Positions 1 through 7,714 of a stretch of 64,000 nucleotides of DNA are shown here, one piece after another. The stretch covers positions 62,001 through 126,000 of the forward strand of contig JAFZIP010000009.1 in NCBI GenBank assembly GCA_017554325.1, in the 5' to 3' direction. The position numbers were made by a program, and so were the translations under genes. The notes beneath the pieces were generated by a model. The model searched no databases. It saw only the letters and a list, made by a program, of their open reading frames with translations, and was not told the origin of the DNA. The stretch comes from Bacteroidales bacterium. Its GTDB lineage: Bacteria; Bacteroidota; Bacteroidia; Bacteroidales; WCHB1-69. Numbering within the stretch: position 1 is the first letter of the stretch; every line of letters begins with the position of its first letter.

Positions 1-29
1 AATTTATCTTGGTTTTAATATGTTCAACA

Positions 30-2309
30 TCATTCAAGGTATAGTTTCACGGTTTTGGTCGCCGCGTCATACACCTGCGTCTTCACTTTGCCCCGGCCCA
101 CAATGGCGGCTTTGTAGCCTGCGCGCATGAGTTCCGCAACCGCATCCGACGCTATCATGTTCTGTACATTCGGCACGCCTTCCACAGTACTCATCGGCAC
201 GGCTTTCACCATGGGTATTGTCTTGCCCGCCGTCTTGCCGTCCTTCGACTTGGTCTTCTCCGGCAGTACTACCAAATAGCGCGATTTGGTCTCGTAAGCC
301 ACCGTGTCGTAGCCCATCTGGGCAATCAGCTTGTTGAAAAACCGCTTGTTCATCGGGCTGGTGGTCAGCACCGGCTTCACCTGATATTCGGTGATGCTGC
401 GCATGGCACTGAAATTATTGCTGTTCATTATGCTGCGGGCAATCTTGCCGAAGACATCCACGGCCACCTCGCTGTGCTGCGGGACATTGTACATATAGAC
501 GATTGCCGTATATTTCGGATTGTCTTTCGGGAAGTAGCCACAGAAGGAAACCGCGTTGCGGTCGTAATTGTATGCGCCGCGCTCCTGATCCCAGATGTCG
601 CGCGTGCCGGTCTTGCCCGCAAACGGACAGGTGGAATCCTTGTAGTGGCGACCCGTGCCGTAACGGCCCCAGACCACACTGTCAAGGTAGTTGCGCGCCT
701 TCTTCAGCGTCGCCTGCGACACCATCTGCTCCATCAGCACCTGCGACTCAAAGGTCTGGATGGTGTCAAACTCGTTGGTGACATACTTCACAAACAGCGG
801 AGCCATCATCTTGCCGTTGTTGGCGATGGCATTGTAATAGATGAGCGTTCTCAGGATGGGGATGTTGAAACCAGCGCCGAAGCAGGTGCCGTAGTAGTTG
901 TCGAAGCGGCCGTCATTGCGGATGCCGGCGGGCATCAGGTCACCCAACTGCGTATGAAGGGTATCGAAGAAACCGAACTTGGCCAACTGGGCTCGATACG
1001 CTGCAAAATTCCGCATTCCGTATGCATCAAAAATCATGGAGGCAATGCCAATGTTGGAGGAACGCTGGAACACCTCGTTCGGCGTGCCCAACGTCTCGCC
1101 ACGCACCTTGCTGTCGCTCTTGGTCTTGGAAATAAAGCTGCCCGATTTGGTCGGAACCTTGAACGTGTGGTTGAACATCGGATAGATGCAGACCGTATCG
1201 TTGGATTTCTTCTCCATGAAGGCCAGCAACGATGCCAGCTTGAACGTGGATCCCGGCTCCACTTTGGCATTGAGGGCATATTCCATGCTCTCGCAGTAAT
1301 AGTTTGTGGTTCCCGGCGTGCGACGCAGGTTGGAGATGGCCTTGATTTCTCCCGTCTTGGTCTCCATCACGATCACACACCCCCACTCGGCATTCAACTC
1401 CTCCAATTTCTTGCTCAACTCGTTGTGCACCGCATTCTGGATCTCCAGATTCAAGGTGGTGTGGATATTGTGGCCATCCACCGGGTCTATGCGATCCTTG
1501 AGCGGCACAACGGCGTGGTTCAGTTCCAGATATTTCTTGCTCCCCTCCTCGCCTGCAAGCACGTCGTTCATGAAATACTCCAGTCCGTATTGACGGTCGC
1601 CATAATTCATACCCAGAGTGCGGCGGCCCATCTCCCCGTACGGGTTGATGCGCACCGGCCACGATACAAAGTTGATGAAACGGCTGAATGGCAGCGTGTC
1701 ATTCACCTCCTTCGTCTTGCGGTCCACCTTCCTCTTCACCATGCAGGGCATGTGTTTGATGTAGGCAGTGTCGAGGGATGTAATCCACTGGTGCTCGTTC
1801 CAGAGCTTGGCCGTGAACACCGTAACATACCGCTGGTTTTTGTAGTTTTGGGTGAAGAGATTGTAATAATGTTTTTCAGAATACTGCGGGAAACGGTCTT
1901 TGAAACGGTCATAGAAGCCTGCCGCCATTTGCTTGATCATCTTTTCCCTGTACGCTTCGTCATACTGCTTGGAAGTGTATTCCTTGTAGAACGCCTTGCC
2001 GTCGAAGGCCACCTCGAACACGGTATAGTTGCCCATCAGCAGCCGGCCGTGGTCGTCATAGATCTCTCCGCGCTCGGGACGGAGCGCGTTCTCCCGCACA
2101 AAGCAGTTGCACGTGGAATCCACGTTGTCCTCCCAACCCTCCACGGTGGTATCGACACACTCCTTGCCCGTACCGGAAGCCAGCGCACTCTCGAAAAACG
2201 AGAGATAGCAAATCTTCACCACACAGGCTATGCCCAACAGCAACACGCAGATGCGCACCACCGTCATTCGCACGGCACTCACTCCGGAATTTTTGTCGTT
2301 AGGGTTCAT
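30..2309 (-). CDS. ftsI: FtsI-type penicillin-binding protein (class B PBP with PASTA domain)
   Basis: Division-specific transpeptidase that cross-links septal peptidoglycan in the periplasm. One membrane helix lies at about residues 16-39 after a short cytoplasmic tail, followed by the dimerisation domain and the transpeptidase domain. All three active-site motifs are visible: SxxK as STFK near residue 353, SxN as SSN near 416, and KTG in GKTGT near 564. The last ~55 residues form one PASTA domain. 759 residues is long for FtsI but normal for PASTA-bearing Bacteroidota forms. It is the last visible gene of a leftward dcw operon; murE would be expected beyond the window edge. The chosen ATG gives the usual short tail before the helix. 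A 220-bp repeat-rich spacer separates it from the gene upstream. Confidence 0.95.
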   Translation of the reverse strand: MNPNDKNSGVSAVRMTVVRICVLLLGIACVVKICYLSFFESALASGTGKECVDTTVEGWEDNVDSTCNCFVRENALRPERGEIYDDHGRLLMGNYTVFEVAFDGKAFYKEYTSKQYDEAYREKMIKQMAAGFYDRFKDRFPQYSEKHYYNLFTQNYKNQRYVTVFTAKLWNEHQWITSLDTAYIKHMPCMVKRKVDRKTKEVNDTLPFSRFINFVSWPVRINPYGEMGRRTLGMNYGDRQYGLEYFMNDVLAGEEGSKKYLELNHAVVPLKDRIDPVDGHNIHTTLNLEIQNAVHNELSKKLEELNAEWGCVIVMETKTGEIKAISNLRRTPGTTNYYCESMEYALNAKVEPGSTFKLASLLAFMEKKSNDTVCIYPMFNHTFKVPTKSGSFISKTKSDSKVRGETLGTPNEVFQRSSNIGIASMIFDAYGMRNFAAYRAQLAKFGFFDTLHTQLGDLMPAGIRNDGRFDNYYGTCFGAGFNIPILRTLIYYNAIANNGKMMAPLFVKYVTNEFDTIQTFESQVLMEQMVSQATLKKARNYLDSVVWGRYGTGRHYKDSTCPFAGKTGTRDIWDQERGAYNYDRNAVSFCGYFPKDNPKYTAIVYMYNVPQHSEVAVDVFGKIARSIMNSNNFSAMRSITEYQVKPVLTTSPMNKRFFNKLIAQMGYDTVAYETKSRYLVVLPEKTKSKDGKTAGKTIPMVKAVPMSTVEGVPNVQNMIASDAVAELMRAGYKAAIVGRGKVKTQVYDAATKTVKLYLE

Positions 2310-2319
2310 GAAGGTAAAA

Positions 2320-2533
2320 GGGGATTTATGGGGTTAATGGGGTTAATGGGGTATTTATTAATCTTCTAATCTATTAATCTTCTAATCTATTAATCTTCTA
2401 ATCTATTAATCTTCTAATCTATTAATCTATAATCTATTATTTCTACCAAGCTCTTGCCCCTAACGGGGCTGTTCAAGGAAAACTCTAATCTCTCAACTCT
2501 AAACTTTAAACTCTAATCTTCTAATCTTCTAAT
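2320..2533. repeat. AT-rich short tandem repeats between ftsL-like and ftsI
   Basis: Four perfect copies of the 16-bp unit ATTAATCTTCTAATCT run from 2357 to 2420, with degenerate copies on both sides. A second repeat, GGGGTTAAT, occurs twice just before (about 2330-2350), and AACTCTAA/AATCTTCT words continue at 2480-2533, reaching into the last codons of the FtsL-like gene. The same word family recurs at 6.7, 10.2 and 13.0 kb. Function unknown; the array sits inside an otherwise tight cell-division operon. Confidence 0.85.
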
Positions 2534-2924
2534 CTCTCTTCCACCACCTCCTCTTCTCCTTCGCCTCTCGTTTCACTCTGATCGTGTAGTTTTGCTCCTC
2601 GTTCAGCACGTAGCCACGGTCTTGCATTTTCTTGATCAGGATCTGGTTTTCCTCGTAGGGGATGAACTGGTTGTTGGCCTTGAGACGGCTCAGTTCCGCC
2701 TTGTACTGGTTCTCCAGTTGCGTGATTTTCTTTTTCTTCTCCTGTATGCGTTGTTCGCTGACCACCATCACGGCCATCAGCACCAGTACAAAGGCCACAT
2801 ACGGGTACCAACGGCGCATCTGACGGCTGAGCAGGAACTCGCCGCCAAACACGTCCTTGAGCACTTTGGACCATCCTCGGTTCTTCTTACCGGGATTCTC
2901 TTCGCTATGGGTTGTGGATCTCAT
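2529..2924 (-). CDS. FtsL-like cell-division protein
   Basis: Small bitopic membrane protein in the position that FtsL occupies in dcw clusters, directly after rsmH and before ftsI. A basic N-terminal tail of ~39 residues precedes one membrane helix (about 40-58), then a charged helical stretch (about 60-90, rich in E, K and Q) suggests the periplasmic coiled coil by which FtsL pairs with FtsB and recruits FtsI. Primary sequence is poorly conserved in this family, so assignment rests on size, topology and position. The start overlaps the end of rsmH by 20 bp, indicating translational coupling. The C-terminus is unusually basic (KRRWWKRD). Confidence 0.8.
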   Translation of the reverse strand: MRSTTHSEENPGKKNRGWSKVLKDVFGGEFLLSRQMRRWYPYVAFVLVLMAVMVVSEQRIQEKKKKITQLENQYKAELSRLKANNQFIPYEENQILIKKMQDRGYVLNEEQNYTIRVKREAKEKRRWWKRD

Positions 2925-3834
2925 GAGGCGTTACGATTATCTTTTCCGCAATGCGCAGTTTCGCGCTGCGCGCGCGGGGGTTGGTTAAGGTTTCTTCTTG
3001 GTCAGGTGTAATGGCTTTTCGGCTGATCAATTTGAACGGGGTGAGCGGATTGCCAAAAAAATCCTTCTCCACCTCGCCTGCCAGGTTGCCGGCCCGCATG
3101 AAGTTCTTCACCATGCGGTCCTCCAACGAATGGTAGGCGATAACCACCAGCCTTCCGCCGGGGTTCAACGCCGCCGTCGTCTGCAACAGGAAAGACTCCA
3201 GCACCTCCATCTCCTTGTTCACTTCAATCCGGATGGCCTGGAAAATCTTCGACAGGTATTTGTTCTCTTTCCCTTTCGGCAAGCAGGGCTTCAAAGCCTC
3301 CGCCAGCTGAAGGGTAGTCTCAATGGACTGCTCTGCACGCGTTTTCACAATCTGACGGGCCAGCCGGCGGCCTTCGGTGAGTTCACCGTAGGTATAGAAC
3401 ACGCGGCTGAGCTGAGCTTCGTCATAGTTGTTCACCACATCACGCGCCGAGCTGCCCGTTTGCGCGTTCATGCGCATGTCCAACACCCCGTCCTTGCTAT
3501 AGGAAAAGCCCCGGTCGGGCGTGTCAATCTGATGTGAGGATATCCCAAGGTCGGCGAGGATGCCATCCACAGGATACATATTATAATATTGTAAAAAACG
3601 TGTCAGGTTCTTGAAGTTGGAAGGGACAAACTGGAAACGCGCGTCATCCGGGATGTTGGCGCGGCTGTCCGCATCCTGGTCGAAGGCGATGAGTCGGCCG
3701 TCGGCATCCAATTTGTCCAAGATAGCGCGGGAATGGCCGCCACCGCCAAAGGTCACATCCACGTAGGTACCCGACGGGTTCCATACCAGAGCATCCACTG
3801 ACGGGTGCAGGAGCACAGGGTTATGATAACTCAT
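2905..3834 (-). CDS. rsmH: 16S rRNA (cytosine-1402-N4)-methyltransferase RsmH
   Basis: SAM-dependent methyltransferase that modifies C1402 in the decoding centre of 16S rRNA. The N-terminus NPVLLHPSVDAL and the SAM-binding loop FGGGGHS (about residues 29-35) are characteristic, as are ADLGISSHQID near residue 100 and the C-terminal HSLEDRMVKNF block. 309 residues matches the family. Its start overlaps the end of mraZ by 14 bp and its end overlaps the FtsL-like gene, so the three are one translationally coupled unit. The start ATG leaves the usual few residues before the HNPVLL motif. Confidence 0.97.
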   Translation of the reverse strand: MSYHNPVLLHPSVDALVWNPSGTYVDVTFGGGGHSRAILDKLDADGRLIAFDQDADSRANIPDDARFQFVPSNFKNLTRFLQYYNMYPVDGILADLGISSHQIDTPDRGFSYSKDGVLDMRMNAQTGSSARDVVNNYDEAQLSRVFYTYGELTEGRRLARQIVKTRAEQSIETTLQLAEALKPCLPKGKENKYLSKIFQAIRIEVNKEMEVLESFLLQTTAALNPGGRLVVIAYHSLEDRMVKNFMRAGNLAGEVEKDFFGNPLTPFKLISRKAITPDQEETLTNPRARSAKLRIAEKIIVTPHEIHNP

Positions 3835-4306
3835 TCGGTCCCTCCTTTCCTGTCTGATACTGGCCGAGATGTATTTGCTCGTTGAGCTTCTCCAACTCCT
3901 CAGGCGTCATGTCGAAGCGCTCATGATATTTCCCGCAATTCCAGATCTCTATCCTCCCATTGTCCAACAACAGCACGATCTCCTTCTGGATGCCGTATTG
4001 CTCCATCAAGGGTTTGGGAATCACTATACGGTCCTGCACATCGCACTCCAGATAGGCGGTGTTGCGCAGGAAAGCGTTCCGATACTGCTTGACAATGGTA
4101 AGGTTGCGGTCCAACGAGTTCAAATATGCCATCTGCTCCCCATACGCCTTGTCCGACCAGAGCATGATATGCTCGCCGAAACCATGCGTCACGTAGAAGG
4201 CCTTACGCTCATCTTCGGGCAACGCCCTGAGCAAAGCCGCCGGCAGTTTCACCCGACCGCTGCGCTCGATGGAGACCTCCCAATAACCGTAATCGAAATT
4301 TGACAT
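3821..4306 (-). CDS. mraZ: Division/cell-wall cluster transcriptional repressor MraZ
   Basis: DNA-binding SpoVT/AbrB-like regulator that heads dcw clusters. Two MraZ half-domains are visible: an N-terminal one with SIERSGRVKLPAALLRAL (about residues 11-28) and a second with VQDRIVIPKPLM (about 90-101). At 161 residues it is slightly longer than the usual ~145-150. As first gene of the leftward operon it probably autoregulates the cluster, but I could not find the TGGGN direct repeats that Gram-negative MraZ binds, so its operator here is unclear. Confidence 0.93.
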   Translation of the reverse strand: MSNFDYGYWEVSIERSGRVKLPAALLRALPEDERKAFYVTHGFGEHIMLWSDKAYGEQMAYLNSLDRNLTIVKQYRNAFLRNTAYLECDVQDRIVIPKPLMEQYGIQKEIVLLLDNGRIEIWNCGKYHERFDMTPEELEKLNEQIHLGQYQTGKEGPNELS

Positions 4307-4329
4307 ATTTTTATACTCTTTTGGAGCTC

Positions 4330-4337
4330 CAAAAATA
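4330..4337 (-). promoter_or_regulatory. Possible -7 box for mraZ operon
   Basis: On the minus strand TATTTTTG matches the Bacteroidota -7 consensus TAnnTTTG and would place the start of transcription about 15-20 bases before the mraZ ATG. No convincing TTTG -33 element is seen at the expected distance, so this is tentative. Confidence 0.35.
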
Positions 4338-4626
4338 TATTTTTTTCAATATCAACTCCATAAAACACAATAAAAATTTTATCAACACCATTTTTTTAAC
4401 ATAACATATTGATTATCAGTATGGAAAAAATTGGAAATAATTTATTCCACATACACGTTATCAACATTAAACTATTGATAACACGACACTTAAATTCATT
4501 TCTTTTATAGTAAAATTCAAAACATTGAAAATCAATAATATAAATCAATACTTATGAAACATGGATGTTTATAACCCCGTTCTCCTCTATAAAATTTCGG
4601 AAGTTTCTGGAAAAAAATGGAAAAAA

Positions 4627-4655
4627 TTGGACTATTAAATCTTTTTGTACCTTTG
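4627..4655 (+). promoter_or_regulatory. Bacteroidota-type promoter for the T9SS plug gene
   Basis: TTG at 4627-4629 and TACCTTTG at 4648-4655, 18 bases apart, fit the sigma-ABfr pattern TTTG / TAnnTTTG. The predicted start of transcription near 4662 leaves only ~12 bases before the ATG at 4674, which also supports that ATG over the upstream in-frame one at 4617 (that one would lie upstream of the transcript). Confidence 0.75.
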
Positions 4656-4673
4656 CGCCTTAATTGCACTGTT

Positions 4674-5945
4674 ATGAAAAAAACATTTCTGCTGTTATGT
4701 ATCGCGTGCCTGACCGTATGTTCGCACGCCCAGCCTGAGTTCGGAAACATCCTTCTGGAGAACAAAGTCTATATGGATGGCATCAGCAGCGTCACGTTGC
4801 GCCCGGTCGGGATGCTGCACAGCGACGCCGTCGTATCGCTCGGCCAGGGCGAGGGCAGCGAGCTTTCGCTCCAGTTTGACGACCTGAAGGAGGAGAGCCG
4901 CTATTTCAAATACACCTTCATCCACTGCACGCACGACTGGCAGATCTCCGACATGAACCCCATCGAGTACATTGACGGCTTCATGGAGGATGTGATTGAG
5001 CAATACGACCACTCTTTCAACACCATGACGCACTATATCCACTACAGCCTGCAATTCCCCACCCCCAACATGAAGTTCACGCTATCAGGCAATTACATCC
5101 TTTTTGTCTATGACGACACACCCGACAATCCGGTGCTCACGCGGCGGTTCATGGTGACAGAGCCCGAGACTGTCGGCATAGAGGGGCACGTGCACGCCGC
5201 GTCCGATGTCAACGACCGCTTCACCAAGCAGGAGGTGGACTTCAGCATCAACACCGGCAGCTACCCCATTCGCAATCCGGTCATGACAGTACACGCCACC
5301 ATCAAGCAGAACGGCCGCTGGGACAATGCCATCTACGGGCTCACCTACCGCTCCGGACACCCGGGCGGGCTGAGTTTCGATTACGATGACGGTCGCAACA
5401 CGTTCCCGGGCGGGGCGGAGTTCCGCACCTTCGACATCAGCACCCTGAAGTCCAACGCCGACCGTATCGTGGGCATCACGTTCGCCAACCACGAGAACCA
5501 GGCTTACGTGCTGCAGGACGACGCGCGCCCCTTCGGCGCCTACGAAAGCCGCAGCACCATGAAGGGCGACTGCTTCTACCGCAACCGCGACATGCCAAAT
5601 GCCTTCTCCGAAGATTACGTCAACACACATTTCACCCTCAAGAGCAACTTCCCCTTCACCGACGGCGATGTCTATGTGTTCGGCGCCCTCACCGACTGGC
5701 AGATCAAGCCCGAGGCCAAGCTGAAGTACAACAATGCGTACCAATACTGGGAAACCGACTTTCTCATCAAGCAGGGCATGTACAACTATCAGTACGTTTA
5801 CGTGCCCCACGGCACCAACCTCATCGACGCCACCTACATCGAAGGCAGCCACTTCGAGACGCAGAACGACTACACGGTGCTCATCTATTTCAGGGAGGAA
5901 GGGACCTCCTACGACAAACTTATCGGAATGCGAATACTGAACTAA
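4674..5945 (+). CDS. Type IX secretion system plug protein (DUF5103 family)
   Basis: Secreted protein of 423 residues resembling the DUF5103/T9SS plug family; the Flavobacterium homologue was found closing the SprA translocon channel. The start chosen gives a classical signal peptide (MKKTFLLLCIACLTVCSHAQ, cleavage after SHA) and agrees with the promoter just upstream. Family features include the early ENKVYMDGISSVTLRP strand, the CTHDWQ segment near residue 90 and a C-terminal immunoglobulin-like domain ending in LIYFREEGTSYDKLIG. It is monocistronic between the dcw cluster and the capsule locus and implies that the organism has a type IX secretion system. Confidence 0.85.
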   Translation: MKKTFLLLCIACLTVCSHAQPEFGNILLENKVYMDGISSVTLRPVGMLHSDAVVSLGQGEGSELSLQFDDLKEESRYFKYTFIHCTHDWQISDMNPIEYIDGFMEDVIEQYDHSFNTMTHYIHYSLQFPTPNMKFTLSGNYILFVYDDTPDNPVLTRRFMVTEPETVGIEGHVHAASDVNDRFTKQEVDFSINTGSYPIRNPVMTVHATIKQNGRWDNAIYGLTYRSGHPGGLSFDYDDGRNTFPGGAEFRTFDISTLKSNADRIVGITFANHENQAYVLQDDARPFGAYESRSTMKGDCFYRNRDMPNAFSEDYVNTHFTLKSNFPFTDGDVYVFGALTDWQIKPEAKLKYNNAYQYWETDFLIKQGMYNYQYVYVPHGTNLIDATYIEGSHFETQNDYTVLIYFREEGTSYDKLIGMRILN

Positions 5946-6016
5946 GCTCCCTGCAGCGCCGAAAAATTTTCTGAATGAAAAAAATTTTTTTTTAGGAATT
6001 ATTTGTGAAAAATGTG

Positions 6017-6024
6017 TATTTTTG
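6017..6024 (+). promoter_or_regulatory. Predicted -7 box of the capsule operon
   Basis: TATTTTTG matches TAnnTTTG. The start of transcription would fall near 6030, exactly where the first hairpin of the leader begins. The -33 region is not a clean TTTG, so the promoter may need an activator. It is the only good promoter candidate ahead of the UpxY-like gene. Confidence 0.55.
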
Positions 6025-6030
6025 GCGCGA

Positions 6031-6109
6031 GGAATTTTATATGGAAATTCCTAGGAGGGCAGCCCATTGTCACTGGGTCAGTGACAACCTGTATTCCTTA
6101 ATTTTTTTT
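6031..6109 (+). promoter_or_regulatory. Capsule-operon leader with two hairpins and a T-run
   Basis: A 7-bp hairpin (GGAATTT 6031-6037 with AAATTCC 6045-6051) is followed by a perfect 9-bp hairpin (TTGTCACTG 6067-6075, loop GGT, CAGTGACAA 6079-6087) and, 14 bases later, eight T (6102-6109). The T-run is too far for a textbook intrinsic terminator. UpxY-type antiterminators act on leaders upstream of their own gene, so this is a plausible pause or termination element controlled by the downstream NusG-like protein. Confidence 0.5.
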
Positions 6110-6248
6110 CAGGAAGTCCCTCCCTTTTGCTTCATTTTTTTGGATGGAGGAATGGGAGTATTGTCTATTTTTTAACGATTAAAAAAAGAATAACACGATA
6201 AATAACAACGATTTACATTGGTTTGCCTTAAAGGTTTTCTTCAACAAG

Positions 6249-6740
6249 GTGCTATGGATGGAATCCGAGTTGAAGAAGATGTCGGTCGAGTGCTACTACC
6301 CGGTCAAACTGGTGGTGCACGAGCACAACGGAGAACAGGCAGTGATCAGGGAACCCGCCGTCAGCTCGCTGATTTTCATCCATTGCAGCACGACACAGGC
6401 AGAGGAAATTCAAAGATGTTTCGATGGCCGGGTCATTCTGTACCGATACCGCAGTTCCCGACGCCCTGCCGTCATCTCCGACCGTGAGATGAACGCTTTC
6501 AAGATGGTGACCTCCGGCAGCAACCCCGACCTCGAATACATGGACGCCAATGCCGTCAACTTCAAGAAAGGGCAACACGTGCGGGTAACCGGCGGACCGT
6601 TCGAAGGTGCCGTGGGATACATCCAACGCATCAAGGGCAATAAACGACTCATAGTGGCCATCGAAGGCGTGGTAGCCGTCGCCACCTCCTACATCCCCTC
6701 CTGCCTCCTCCAAAAACTCGACGACAACGACAAACCCTGA
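6249..6740 (+). CDS. UpxY-like transcription antiterminator (NusG family)
   Basis: NusG paralogue that typically loads on RNA polymerase at the leader and prevents premature termination of a long polysaccharide operon. An NGN domain comes first and a C-terminal KOW domain is clear (FKKGQHVRVTGGPFEGAVGY, about residues 104-123). The first standard start codon in frame is GTG at 6249, but the reading frame stays open back to 6183 and encodes the conserved NGN opening strand (WFALKVFFNKV, from 6219). A start at 6198 would give a normal family N-terminus, but that codon is ATA, so the true start is either non-canonical or lost by a G-to-A change. An in-frame TAA lies at 6180. Confidence 0.85.
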   Translation: MLWMESELKKMSVECYYPVKLVVHEHNGEQAVIREPAVSSLIFIHCSTTQAEEIQRCFDGRVILYRYRSSRRPAVISDREMNAFKMVTSGSNPDLEYMDANAVNFKKGQHVRVTGGPFEGAVGYIQRIKGNKRLIVAIEGVVAVATSYIPSCLLQKLDDNDKP

Positions 6741-6846
6741 ACTTTGAACCTTGAACTTTGAACTTTGAACTCTAATCTCCTCATCTCCTAATCTTCTCAT
6801 CTCCTAATCTCCTCATCTCCTAATCTTCTAATCTTCTCATCCCTCA
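6739..6846. repeat. Pyrimidine-rich short repeats after the upxY-like gene
   Basis: The spacer before the Wza-like gene consists of GAACTTT words followed by alternating AATCTCCTC and AATCTTCTC words. It belongs to the same word family as the arrays near 2.4, 10.2 and 13.0 kb. No promoter or gene is seen in it. Confidence 0.75.
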
Positions 6847-6875
6847 ATTGAATCAATTAAAAAAAACACCATATC

Positions 6876-7673
6876 ATGAAAAAAAACCTCATCCCATTTT
6901 TGGCAATTTTATTGTTGATGTCTTCTTGCGCCACCAACAAAATGGTCAACTATTTTCAGGACATCCAAAAGAATAAGGATACCACTACTACAGTGGCGAT
7001 GCCCGATCCGAACATCCGCCTGCAACCGGAGGACAAGATTTACATCCGGGTCAACAGCCGCGATCCGGAGCTGACAGCCCTGTTCAACTTGAACACCCGG
7101 GAATCGCAAACAGAATCAACAAGAAGAGAGATTGGTTATACGGTTCTGAAAGACGGGACGATTGACTTCCCCGTCTTGGGTTATATTCCCGTGGCAGGCA
7201 AAACCCGTGACGAACTGGCAGCTTACATCAAAACGGAACTGATCAACCGCAATCTGGTCAACGACCCCGTGGTCACTGTAGATTTTATGAACCTGCAATT
7301 CTCCATCATGGGCGAGGTTGGCTCTCCAGGAACCTACCCGATCACCCGCAATAACTTCACAATCCTGGATGCCCTTTCAGCAGCGGGAGACATGAACATC
7401 AGCGGTAAGCGTAAAAATGTGCTGCTGCTCCGCCCCGACAGCCTCGGACAGATGACGGCCTACCACATTGACATGCGCAACTTTGCCAGCGTGCAAAGCT
7501 CCCCCGCCTACTACATCCATCAAAACGACTACATCTACGTGGAGCCCAACAGGAAAAAGGCTAATGAATCCACCGTGAACGGCAATACCGTCCAATCTGT
7601 GAGTTTCTGGATGTCTTTCATCACGTTCATCTCCTCCATAGCCACGACCGTGTCCATTTGGCTGACCAGATAG
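6876..7673 (+). CDS. Wza-like polysaccharide export lipoprotein
   Basis: Outer-membrane polysaccharide export protein (Wza/BexD family) forming the exit pore. The N-terminus is a lipoprotein signal with lipobox LMSSC (Cys at about residue 18). The poly_export domain follows (LQPEDKIYIRVNSRDPEL, about 49-66), then a SLBB-type domain (GEVGSPGTYPITRNN near residue 147). The last ~25 residues are a hydrophobic helix that probably crosses the outer membrane as in Wza. 265 residues is the short form common in Bacteroidota. It lies 41 bp upstream of the Wzc-like kinase, its usual partner. Confidence 0.92.
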   Translation: MKKNLIPFLAILLLMSSCATNKMVNYFQDIQKNKDTTTTVAMPDPNIRLQPEDKIYIRVNSRDPELTALFNLNTRESQTESTRREIGYTVLKDGTIDFPVLGYIPVAGKTRDELAAYIKTELINRNLVNDPVVTVDFMNLQFSIMGEVGSPGTYPITRNNFTILDALSAAGDMNISGKRKNVLLLRPDSLGQMTAYHIDMRNFASVQSSPAYYIHQNDYIYVEPNRKKANESTVNGNTVQSVSFWMSFITFISSIATTVSIWLTR

Positions 7674-7714
7674 TTTCATTTAACCGACAATTCTAAACCC
7701 TTAATTTCTACACA

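Larger units (their letters stand above)
4307..4673. other. Divergent AT-rich spacer between mraZ and the T9SS plug gene
   Basis: No gene seen. It is strongly AT-rich and holds promoters for both directions. A perfect inverted repeat, GTTATCAA (4457-4464) and TTGATAAC (4475-4482), with a 10-base spacer, lies in the middle and could be an operator. Other TTATCAAC-like words occur nearby but do not match the DnaA box. Confidence 0.5.

Noticed and set aside
474..2369. A 631-codon open frame on the plus strand opposite ftsI
   Set aside because: It mirrors the codon pattern of the conserved FtsI gene, has a composition rich in His/Val/Leu typical of antisense shadows, and matches no family motif.
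2357..2420. Tandem 16-bp units as a possible CRISPR array
   Set aside because: Units are head-to-tail with no unique spacers and there are no cas genes.
4380..4500. Replication origin in the AT-rich spacer
   Set aside because: TTATCAAC words do not fit the DnaA box TTATNCACA and no dnaA/dnaN or skew evidence is available.
5085..5852. A 255-codon open frame on the minus strand opposite the T9SS plug gene
   Set aside because: Antisense shadow of a GC-rich gene; Val/Gly-rich translation without domains.
6144..6182. Start of the UpxY-like protein at ATG 6144 with readthrough of TAA 6180
   Set aside because: Same frame, but the 12 codons before the stop show no family similarity and nothing suggests stop-codon readthrough.
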